NCBI RefSeq assembly: GCF_000003815.2
Contig: NC_049994.1
Location: 18,643,876 to 18,707,875 of the forward strand
Length of the DNA: 64,000 nt
Direction: 5' to 3'
DNA from: Branchiostoma floridae
Taxonomy: Eukaryota; Chordata; Leptocardii; Amphioxiformes; Branchiostomatidae
In this document: positions 55,101-64,000 of the stretch, piece after piece
Numbering within the stretch: the first letter of the stretch is position 1
How the letters are laid out: every line of letters begins with the position of its first letter
Translations under genes and position numbers: made by a program
The notes under the pieces: generated by a model
Told to the model about the DNA's origin: nothing
The model's input: only the letters and a program-made list of their open reading frames with translations
Databases searched by the model: none

Positions 55101-58071
55101 GTTTTGTTTGTTTGTTTGTTTGTTTGTTTGTATACAGGTGTTCCAGGATATTGTCCTCCCCATGACAGTTCTGGAGAAGTCCGTAGACAAAGCTGAACAG
55201 CTGGGTGACACCTACCCCATCCTGGTCTTTCCCTGCTGAATCAGACTACTTTGTTTGTTTATTTGTTTATTTATCTGTTTGTTTGTATACAGGTGTTCCA
55301 GGACATAGTCCTGCCCATGATAGTGTTGGAGAAGTCCGTAGACCAAGCGGAGGAGTCATCCGACACCTACCCCATCCTGATCTATCCCTGTCAGATTGAC
55401 AGGGATAGATCAGGATCAGGATACTGACTGTATTGTTTTAGTTTATTTGTTTATTTGTTTGTTTACAGGTGTTCCAGGACATAGTCCTCCCCATGACAGT
55501 GCTGGAGAAGTCTGTAGATCGAGCTGAAGAGTTATTCAACACTTATCCCATCCTAATCTACCCCTGCCGGATCTGACTGTGTTTTGTTTGTTTGTTTACT
55601 TATCTGTTTATTTGTTTGTTTACAGGTGTTCCAGGACATTGTCCTCCCCATGACTGTACTAGAGAAGTCTGTAGATCGAGCTGAAGAGTTATTCGACGCC
55701 CACCCCATCCTGATCTACCCCTGCCGAATCTGACTGTTTTATTTGTTTGTTTACTTATCTGTTTATTTGTTTGTGTCCAGGTGTTCCAGGACATAGTTCT
55801 CCCCATGACAGTGCTGGAGAAGTCTGTAGACAAAGCTGAGGAGCTGTTCGGCATCTACCCGATCGTGATCTACCCCTGTCAGATCTGACTGTATTTTTTT
55901 TGTTTGTTTACTTATCTGTTTATTTGTTGTTTACAGGTGTTCCAGGACATAGTCCTCCCCATGACGGTGCTGGAGAAGTCCGTAGACAGAGTGGAGCAGC
56001 TGTTTGACACCTATCCCATCCTGATCTACCCCTGCCGGATTTGGCTTTGTTTTGTTTGCTTATCTGTTGTTTGTTTCCAGGTTTTCCAGGATATAGTACT
56101 GCCTATGACTGTCCTGGAGAAGTCTGTAGACAAAGCTGAGCAGCTGTTTGACACCTCTCCCATCCTGATCTACCTGTCATTGATGAGTTTTGATTTTGTT
56201 TACTTTTTGTTTATTTGTTTGTTTGTTTACAGGTGTTCCAGGACAGCTGTTTGACACCTATCCCATCCTGATCTACCCCTGCTGAATCTGACTGTATCTT
56301 GTTTGTTTGTTTATATCCCTGTTTGTTTGTTTGTTTACAGGTGTTTCAGGATATTGTCCTGCCCATCACAGTCCTAGAGAAGTCCGTAGACCGAGCGGAG
56401 CAGCTGTTTGACACCTGTCCCATCCTGATCTACCCCTGTCATTGACAGTTCTGGATTTGTTTGTTTATTTGTTTGTTTATAGGTGTTCCAGGACATTGTC
56501 CTGCCCATGACTGTCCTGGAAAAGTCCGTAGACCGAGCTGAAGAGTTATTTGACACCTACCCCATCCTGATCTACCCCTGCCGTATCTGACTGTATCTTG
56601 TTTATTTGTTTATTTGTTTTGTTTGTTTCCAGGTGTTCCAGGACATAGTCCTCCCCATGACAGTGCTGGAGAAGTCCGTAGACCGAGCTGAAGAGTTATT
56701 TCACACCTATCCCATCCTGATCTACCCCTGCCAGATCTGACTGTGTTTTGTTTATTTGTTTGTTTATCTATCTGTTTACAGGTGTTCCAGGACATAGTCC
56801 TGCCCATGACAGTACTGGAGAAGTCCGTTGACCGAGCTGAACAGCTATTTGACACCTATCCCATCCTGATCTATCCCTGCCGTATCTACGACCACGGCCC
56901 GGCCATGGGGCAGCTGCGCCCTCCGAGGAAGGACCAGATGTGCCCGGGGACAAACTACGGTGGGGAAGGCTTATTTGATATATTCATCATGTTCATATAT
57001 TCATGTTCTATCCACTTGTTTTTATGTCATACCTGTGACGCGAAAACGTTCGACACGGGTGTTCCGGACTGGGTGATAACTTTCCGTATCAGACGGGCTC
57101 TAAGTTGTATCACACGGGCTCCATTCGAATAAATCGAAGTGTTTCAAGCGGGACGAGTGCGGCGCCGTCGAAAATTCGAATACCGGATTCGGACGTTGGA
57201 ACATTACTTTTTGTTCGAGGGCACCAATTTAGTTCAACTTCTGGCGCATTTTGCATCAAAACAGGGGTTTTCTCAGGTGGGTATGACATAAATGAAATAC
57301 AACACGGTGTATTCCGTATCACCCCAGGTCCCAGGCCTCCCGCGGGGCTTATCACCCACTGGCCCTCGGGGGTTCCGTCTCGTGGTCGAGCGGGAACATC
57401 AGTTGATACGGACAACAACTGTGGTGTATTCTATTTTTGGACTGCCACGCCAGCTTACAAGGAGTAATCCGTGTCAAAGTTTATGAAAGTCGCTGTACTT
57501 TTGGTCTGTCAATAAAGATTTATCAGTATTTATGATCAGTTTGTTTTCTGTTGTTCCCTATCTTGTAAGGGTTACGTCTTATGGATTTTGTTTTTATAAC
57601 TCTGTTGATTTTCTTTTTGCATTGATATTAATGTTTCATTAATAATGATTGTATGATTGTAAAGTTCTAATGTTCTTGTCAAAGGAAAGTTTTGACCATT
57701 GATAGTCTACCATGATCCTCGAACATGGAAAAAGTTGAAATTTGATGATTAAACAGTTTTGATCTAGATGTAGTTGTAGTATCCAGTATGACCTTTGTTA
57801 AAAACAATGCTGCAAGATGAGAATAAACTGCAGTTGTATGTAATTGTCTGTAATTTCAGGTGTTTCCAAGAGACACGCACAGTCACACACATTTGCCATG
57901 GTTGCTATTTGAGGATAAAATTTGTCACTGAAGACAGCAACATGACTTTTCATTCATGATTAATTTACCCTATCCAGGCATGTTCTATGACCTTGGTGTG
58001 TACGGAGTTCCGGGTCCGGTGAAGCGTCGCGAACGCTATGATCCCGTCCACGCCATGCGCAGTATGGAGAA
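46114..58071 (+). CDS. DHCR24: DHCR24-family FAD-dependent sterol reductase, C-terminus missing
   Basis: Exons 46114-46235, 46821-46989, 49848-49971, 50634-50722 or 51220-51308 (alternatives), 51817-51999, 52350-52433, 53008-53106, 53876-54051, 54557-54647, 56782-56959, 57978-58071. Phases agree and the readable part is 469 residues, against 516 in human DHCR24. A hydrophobic segment (GFIILVFCLPASFLFD) is followed by MCTSRPNWLS, an FAD-binding domain with RVEPMVSVGDITRYL and the glycine-rich GGLGLG(A/V)GM loop, LYYALPWSHGSLGLLVA, YKPWFYKHVETFL, EYIPLREYLLRH, IPFGNNPIFR and LFGWLLPPK. Family role: reduces the delta-24 double bond of sterol side chains in the ER. The sequence is divergent in the FAD loop, so substrate range is uncertain. 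Four introns carry arrays of partial exon copies. The final exon or exons are absent before the gap at 58524. Confidence 0.88.
47045..47532 (+). repeat. Donor-side copies of DHCR24 exon 2
   Basis: Three ~190-bp-spaced copies (near 47056-47136, 47250-47346, 47430-47531) repeat CCCAAACTGGCTCAGTCT..TTCCAGAAGGTA. Each ends in a donor-like AG/GTA and has no acceptor. Confidence 0.9.
47741..47746 (-). terminator. Candidate polyadenylation signal of the RING-NHL gene
   Basis: AATAAA on the minus strand, 40 bases past the stop codon of the nested gene. Position fits a short 3' UTR; untested. Confidence 0.4.
47786..48796 (-). CDS. Intronless RING-NHL protein nested in a DHCR24 intron
   Basis: 336 residues. 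A C3HC4 RING finger (CSICLELF..CGHSVCQDCL..CVNCRQPQ, about residues 18-57) is followed directly by NHL beta-propeller repeats from about residue 62 to the end, seen as GQFRDPFGVTVSDEGEIFVA, RIQVF, YPEDVAMDGEGNLWV, GIAVDTRRNHILI, PWYITVDREGNILVSD, KFPLGICTDRAGNIIVAD and AIAMATQEQLVVAD. The RING suggests E3 ubiquitin ligase activity. The propeller usually binds RNA or protein, as in TRIM2, TRIM3 and TRIM71, but the B-box, coiled coil and filamin domain of those proteins are missing. The lack of introns and the antisense nesting in DHCR24 intron 2 suggest retroposition. Substrate unknown. Confidence 0.9.
   Translation of the reverse strand: MAAASSLGTHFKEGVTCSICLELFTGPKVLPCGHSVCQDCLQDIVRMGVDFKCVNCRQPQRVTFGGEGSGTGQFRDPFGVTVSDEGEIFVADRGNQRIQVFTLQGKFVRQFPTVMSGEQKIYPEDVAMDGEGNLWVVGDLWGMDTDFVGFAVQYNKQGTVLRKFDLQATGWGRGIAVDTRRNHILITQTKDSSNPYGEVLLFRPDGTLVRTVGQQQGMKYPWYITVDREGNILVSDCLNNCVFVYNEDGQFLLRFGGHGRAEGQLKFPLGICTDRAGNIIVADWLNRRVEMFDKTGEFQKHIATGMERPCAIAMATQEQLVVADSREDTVNIFLSF
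49030..49847 (+). repeat. Array of decoy copies of DHCR24 exon 3
   Basis: Seven upstream copies begin GACCAGTGTGAGAAGA after an acceptor (starts near 49060, 49157, 49252, 49371, 49490, 49609, 49728). The later five have a 119-bp period. They contain CTGTAAAACATC, an in-frame TAA where the true exon has TAC. They end in GAGACAG/GTGTAAGT, a donor-like site, so each could be recognised as a ~70-bp exon. Confidence 0.92.
50342..50519. mobile_element. Tc1/mariner-type MITE, copy 2
   Basis: CAGTAGAAGCCAATTAATTG at the left and AATTAACTGGCTTCCACTG at the right, with TA on both sides. Related to 12914-13087. Confidence 0.85.
50634..51308 (+). other. Duplicated DHCR24 exon 4 (4a 50634-50722, 4b 51220-51308)
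   Basis: Both are complete 89-bp exons with good splice borders. They encode 30-residue peptides differing only at F/Y (second residue) and A/V (residue 22), while about 17 codons differ silently. An 89-bp exon cannot be used twice without breaking the frame, so the pair should be mutually exclusive. Confidence 0.85.
52720..52910 (+). repeat. Partial copies of DHCR24 exon 7
   Basis: Two upstream copies begin CCCCAG(C/T)T(A/G)CCAGA (52725 and 52872) about 140 bp apart, before the true exon at 53008. Both degenerate after a few codons. Confidence 0.75.
53484..53860 (+). repeat. Partial copies of DHCR24 exon 8
   Basis: A copy at 53721-53830 matches the true exon for about 108 bp (same frame: HVASWYKPWFYKHVETFLQK) and then diverges after CTCCTG. 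A weaker one lies at 53484-53550. Confidence 0.87.
55015..56781 (+). repeat. Large array of decoy copies of DHCR24 exon 10
   Basis: Eleven copies of about 105 bp start GTGTTCCAGGA or close to it at 55138, 55293, 55469, 55626, 55780, 55937, 56081, 56233 (shortened), 56340, 56483 and 56632. A worn twelfth is near 55018. The period is about 150 bp. Each follows its own acceptor and TTTGTTTG tract. Most copies read VLEKSVD(R/K)AE.LF..YPILIYPC and then meet an in-frame stop where the true exon continues. Confidence 0.93.
57040..57540. repeat. GC-richer intron block, possible mobile element
   Basis: Base composition differs from the surrounding intron. Near-inverse phrases GGGTGATAA / TTATCACCCA and CCGTATC / GATACGG are scattered through it, and it ends with the GTCAATAAAGATTT tail shared with 13825-13895. 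Boundaries unclear. Confidence 0.4.
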
Positions 58072-58167
58072 GTAAGCTTCTTCAGAATCTTTCTTTTTTT
58101 AAATTGAACTACTGTCTTGTAGTTAGAGTTGTTGTCTCAGAACCCAGAGGTACATTGTATGTACCCT

Positions 58168-58393
58168 TCAAGTTGATTCACCTTTATCCGTGGGGTAACC
58201 TATATCCGTTGTGTTTAAAAACACAATAATTAGGGATATCAAGTTGATGGACTCAGATGGTTTCAAACTGCAGCAGTATTTTGAATATTGCAATTAGAGA
58301 CCACCGTTCATCGACTTGATATCCCCAAATACCATGTTTTAATTTTGTAAAAGCAATGGATAGGTTACTGCAGATAAAGGTAAACTGGCGTTA
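58168..58393. mobile_element. Palindromic MITE (GGTAACCTATATC family), diverged copy
   Basis: CACCTTTATCCGTGGGGTAA at the left and GCAGATAAAGGTAAACTGGC at the right, with a ~45-bp inner inverted pair around GGGATATCAAG / CTTGATATCCC. Confidence 0.75.
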
Positions 58394-58523
58394 TACTGAG
58401 GTCCAATCCCTGACCGGTCTCATTGCAGTATCTTTAATGGGAAAGGCTCTTAACTCCTATTTCCTTACTCGAATCAGGTGAAAATGAGTATTTACCAGCT
58501 TCACTTACATAGGGACGTCTTGC

Positions 58524-58623
58524 NNNNNNNNNNNNNNNNNNNNNNNNNNNNNNNNNNNNNNNNNNNNNNNNNNNNNNNNNNNNNNNNNNNNNNNNNNNNN
58601 NNNNNNNNNNNNNNNNNNNNNNN
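58524..58623. other. Assembly gap of 100 N
   Basis: Exactly 100 ambiguous bases, the usual placeholder for a gap of unknown size. DHCR24 is cut before it and the zinc-finger sequence starts immediately after it, so material is probably missing. Confidence 0.98.
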
Positions 58624-60422
<1,799 letters not shown>

Positions 60423-60440
<18 letters not shown>

Positions 60441-60762
60441 TGTTGTGCTTGGGTCGCTCCCCAGAGGTACGCTGCCAACACGTCTGGCATTCGTTAGTAT
60501 TGGAACGATCGGCATTTGAATATTCGCACACTTTATGTGCGCGATTTCTGATTGGCTGTTGGCTCCAAGCCCCCCTCGCAAAGAACCATCAAGGTGGAAA
60601 TCGAACACACAAAATCATGTGTACAGTACGTAATCGACGGAACACTACTTCTATCTTTCCCGCATTAGTGACGTAAGGACCGATCGTTCCAATGCTAACG
60701 AATGCCAGACGTGTTGGCAGGAGCAGAGCGACCAAAGCACAACACGGCTGGATTCCAGGCTA
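60423..60762. mobile_element. 340-bp MITE inside the zinc-finger sequence
   Basis: About 80-bp near-perfect arms starting TAGCCTGGAATCCAG and including GCCAACACGTCTGGCATTCG. ACATCGTAA is duplicated at 60414-60422 and 60763-60771. It interrupts a finger after LDQHR. Confidence 0.92.
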
Positions 60763-60771
60763 ACATCGTAA

Positions 60772-61132
60772 AGGACACACCGGACATTTGCTTTAGCACA
60801 GCATCTAGCTTAACACATGTAATAAGAAACCCTACATGCCCTCCAGAAGTAACTATTTCAACTGTAGTCTTAGTCTGTACCTGGTACTGATAACTACTGT
60901 TATAGTAAATAAATACTCATTTGACTTAGAGGCAGGTTGTTTGGTGTGGTTTATGGCAAATGTGTCCAAGAAGGCGGCTTTTACCAGTTTAGAAATTACA
61001 AATATGTTAATTGATTAATAATTGCAAGTTTTCCACCTTTGATAGTAGTTTCTTTTTATTTACTGTGACAGACATGACAGACGTAGTTGTGACGCACTAA
61101 AAATTATCTACTTATTTTAGCGCCACCAATTT

Positions 61133-61185
<53 letters not shown>

Positions 61186-61849
61186 AAAAAAAACATAATT
61201 AAACTAAGCAAGTTATATATACAAAATGAAGCAAGATGTAAACAATACTAAAGGAAAATGGAAAATGTGTATGGCAAAAATTGTTATGCGTGCGTGTCCT
61301 AGCCCCTATCATCAGCAATTTGATGATGGCCACCTAAACACGAAGAACGAAGAAGATCCCAGTGATGAAAGGAGAAATTTTACACGTACAAGAATTTAAA
61401 AATGTGGAAGAATAAATCTGTTTGTGGAGTGTTTATAGTGATGAAATTTTGGGTGTTAGAAATTATAGCTAGGATTTTGGAATCTATGGAATATGAATAT
61501 AATTGACTTCCACGAAGTAGTAAAGAAATCTGGGCATTTGATAGTATTTATACCTAGGCAATAGAACACTGAGGAGACAGGAGAAGTTCTATGAATCTAT
61601 CGATAGGTTCTGTACGGCGCATGAACTGCGGTGTGAGACCGCGAAGGTCAGCGGCCGGTCGCTCTACTGAGAAAACATGGCCGCTGTGCGGAACTATTGT
61701 GTACATTATATTAATTCTTTTCATTTGCCCCACAAATAAGCAAAAATAGATTCAAGTCTATTGACGAGTTTTATTCTATTTATTTTTTATTGTGTTGACA
61801 TTAAGTGTATTATCAGGAGCATCTGGGGAGCAAATTGACCTTTGCCCTA
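60772..61849. other. Intergenic, with a (TA)n microsatellite
   Basis: Residual decayed finger sequence to about 60800, then AT-rich DNA. A TA dinucleotide run lies at 61140-61182. No exon recognised. Confidence 0.5.
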
Positions 61850-61938
61850 CACCACTTCACCCCTGACCCCTACGCGTAAGAAGAAAGGGGAAAGCTGCCC
61901 GACCGGTTTAGTGACGAGGAATCTATCATAGGAAGCAG
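61850..61938 (+). other. Candidate 5' untranslated exon of the downstream zinc-finger gene
   Basis: Non-AT-rich segment ending AGCAG/GTAAGAC at 61938/61939. It would splice to the acceptor TTTTAG at 62956, two bases before the start codon of the zinc-finger gene. Position-based guess only. Confidence 0.3.
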
Positions 61939-62958
61939 GTAAGACTTACAAACGTGCTTTCAAGTATTCTGATACAGATTGTAAGAGTTAGGGGTCATTT
62001 CTGTGGGACAGTAATCTAGTAAGTATTTAAATATCATAATTTATAGGCATTTTCTTGATGTAAATACGGCAGAAATAAAGGGGGAGGGGGCGAAGCCAAA
62101 CATACGTGAGACCCTCGCCACCAAGTCAGTTTGTTTTCTTCCATATGAAACCGTTTGACCTTTTCTTGGTGTACATTCGAGTTTTGTGCATTGTAATAAT
62201 GATGGAAAACTATGATAGGGACTTAGATCTGAGCCACTATACACCAAAGGAGACATTTTAATCACTCGATACAAGCGATCCATTTCAGACAGCAACTTTT
62301 CCATGAAGAAAGTAGTCTGCAATTCAAACACGATGAAAAGGGAGCAGACAACCTGGGTATATGATGTAGCCAACTGTCTTTTTCAGTGATAAATTCATGA
62401 TGAGGATTTGTATGAGGATTTATATGTATGGATCTCAACGCAGTTTTCTGCATATTGTCTCAATTGTCAACTACAAGATTTTTTGTTTACAAAAATTGAT
62501 AACATCGTATATTCCCAATTTACTTATCTGTAGTCTTAAAAAAGTTATGTTCACGTTTGTTTTTGTTTGGTTGAACCTTTGTTTATTCATGAAAGCTCAG
62601 ATCGACCTGCAGGCCGCTTTTCATTGCGGTCATGAGGGAAGAGGCAAAGTATGTACAGTTTATAGAGGTCAAGGGTCACAAGTGCGCTGGATATAACAGC
62701 TGTCAATTTGTTTGTTTGTTTGTTTGTTTGTGCCTTTATTCGTACCTGATCATTAGAAATGGTGCAGAAATCGAAATTGTTGTCGTATCTTCTAGAATTT
62801 TTTTTTAAACCTGAAAATCAGGTGATCTTACAGAATTTTAAACGGGTAAAATATGTGGACAGAATAATGTATTATATATCTACGCCCGTTTCCATTTTTT
62901 TAAAGAAAGAAAGCAAGAAAAAAATCATCATCTAAACAATATTTTTACTGTTTTAGAG

Positions 62959-63876
62959 ATGGCGGAGTTCACATGTGTGCCTCCTGCTAAAGAGCTTAAC
63001 GTGGAACAAGCTGTGAACATCAAAGAGGAGCCGACAGGAGACACTGGATGGCAGCAGGATGAACAGGAAACGTACAACGAGGACCAGGAAACCTACGACT
63101 ACTTTGGCTTAAGCGAACCAACTGGACATCATTGGAACGAGACTTACAACAGTTGTGAGCAGTCAGCAGACACGAGATGGCAGCAGGAAACGTGTGACGT
63201 GAACTTTCCCCAACCTGACAACACATCAACCTCACAGGTACAGGAGAGCAGAGACAATAAGGGAAGGCATCTGGTTAAAAACACCGATGAGAAACCCTAC
63301 ATGTGTGTGGAGTGCGGGTACAGTACAGCCAATAAGGCTCACCTATCCCGACATAGGAGAACTCATACAGGGGAAAAACCCTACAAGTGCGACCAGTGTG
63401 ACTATTCTGCTGCAGATAAAACTACGTTTGACAGACATCTAGCAAAGCACAGTGGCGAGAAACGCTACATATGTGAGGAGTGCGGGTACAAAACAGCTCG
63501 AAAGTCTCACTTATCCCAACATGTGAGAACCCATACAGGAGAAAGACCCTACAAGTGTGACCAGTGTAACTTTTCAGCGTCAAAGAAGTGTAATTTAAAT
63601 GAACATCTATCAAAAAAGCATTCTGGCAAGAAACCCTACCTGTGTAGGGAGTGCGGATACAAGACAGCTTATAAGTCGGCCCTATCCCAACACATGCGAA
63701 AACATACCGGAGAAAAACCCTACAAGTGTGATCAGTGTGACTATGCTGCTGCACAGAAGTCCAACTTAGACCAACATCTTGTAAAACACTTCGGTGAGAA
63801 GAAACCCAACATGTGTAGAGTACAGAAGGACTTGTCACAACACATCACAACCCATATAGAGCAAGGTGAGACGTGA
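62959..63876 (+). CDS. C2H2 zinc-finger protein, intact
   Basis: 305 residues in one exon, preceded by an acceptor (GTTTTAG/AG) directly before ATGGCGGAG. The acidic N-terminus (about residues 1-108) has no finger and includes NIKEEPTG, a match to the SUMO consensus. Six Kruppel-type fingers follow from about residue 112: [55 protein letters not shown] and [11 protein letters not shown], joined by HTGEKPY-type linkers and alternating in type. A seventh lost its second Cys (NMCRVQKDLSQHITTH). Predicted nuclear DNA-binding factor. It is closely related to the broken array upstream and may show what that locus once encoded. Confidence 0.9.
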   Translation: MAEFTCVPPAKELNVEQAVNIKEEPTGDTGWQQDEQETYNEDQETYDYFGLSEPTGHHWNETYNSCEQSADTRWQQETCDVNFPQPDNTSTSQVQESRDNKGRHLVKNTDEKPYMCVECGYSTANKAHLSRHRRTHTGEKPYKCDQCDYSAADKTTFDRHLAKHSGEKRYICEECGYKTARKSHLSQHVRTHTGERPYKCDQCNFSASKKCNLNEHLSKKHSGKKPYLCRECGYKTAYKSALSQHMRKHTGEKPYKCDQCDYAAAQKSNLDQHLVKHFGEKKPNMCRVQKDLSQHITTHIEQGET

Positions 63877-63934
63877 AAACCATATGGAAGAAGAACCCCT
63901 CCAGGATCTCGGAGTGACCATGCTAACTGTAGTT

Positions 63935-64000
63935 ACTCTCAAGCAGAGGTTAGGCTCCGGCTGTTTTTAATTTTTTTTCAGTCGATTTTATCGGGTTTTC
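63935..64000. repeat. Dispersed repeat end (AGCAGAGGTTAGGCTCCGG)
   Basis: The same string with CGGCTGTTTTT and TTTTATCGGG follows at 30508-30575 in CHMP5 intron 1, and an inverse copy lies near 24060-24100. It resembles the start of the 2724-2855 MITE (TCTCCAAGCAGA). The copy here runs off the window. Confidence 0.7.

Noticed and set aside
55600-56855. Minus-strand open frames rich in KQTNKQ and SSTVMGRTMSWN
   Set aside because: Reverse-complement shadows of the DHCR24 exon 10 copies and TTTGTTTG tracts.

Overview
The window looks like nuclear DNA of a cephalochordate (amphioxus, Branchiostoma type). The coding regions are chordate-like and split into short exons with canonical GT/AG junctions. 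They are embedded in intron-rich, hairpin-rich DNA full of small inverted-repeat transposons. Many introns carry tandem copies of exon-intron boundaries, a habit I recall being described for an amphioxus Adh locus. The species call is an inference from this style, not from a database match.

Layout. (1) 871-8813, + strand: a mosaic gene whose exons join in phase from end to end. It runs Thr/Pro/Ser repeat, C-type lectin, LDL-receptor class A, Frizzled CRD, kringle, sushi, and then a complete four-helix Cys-loop (pentameric ligand-gated) ion channel. This is the most exciting object in the window. (2) 8.8-14.6 kb: minisatellite and MITE desert. (3) 14655-23349, - strand: a nine-exon classical short-chain dehydrogenase/reductase whose catalytic Tyr position reads Ser. 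(4) 20.66-21.18 kb: a decayed coding fragment. (5) 26218-32812, - strand: CHMP5, an ESCRT-III subunit. (6) 34.0-37.2 kb, + strand: TLCD5 with a tandem array of first coding exons. (7) 39.36-45.26 kb: a putative 5.9-kb inverted-repeat element. (8) 46114-58071, + strand: a DHCR24-family FAD-dependent sterol reductase lacking its C-terminus. It contains a likely mutually exclusive exon pair and several arrays of decoy exons, and it hosts an intronless RING-NHL gene (47786-48796, - strand). (9) 58524-58623: an assembly gap. (10) 58.6-60.8 kb: a broken C2H2 zinc-finger locus split by a MITE. (11) 62959-63876: an intact C2H2 zinc-finger gene.

The genes are eukaryotic neighbours and not an operon: receptor-channel, SDR, ESCRT-III, TLC membrane protein, sterol reductase and zinc fingers have no obvious shared pathway. 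The unifying theme is genome dynamics. Partial-exon tandem duplications occur in four of the multi-exon genes, acceptor-type copies lie upstream of the true exon and donor-type copies downstream, and insertions with clear target-site duplications sit inside some of these duplicates. All exon coordinates were worked out by eye from splice consensus, reading phase and family similarity; no search was run.
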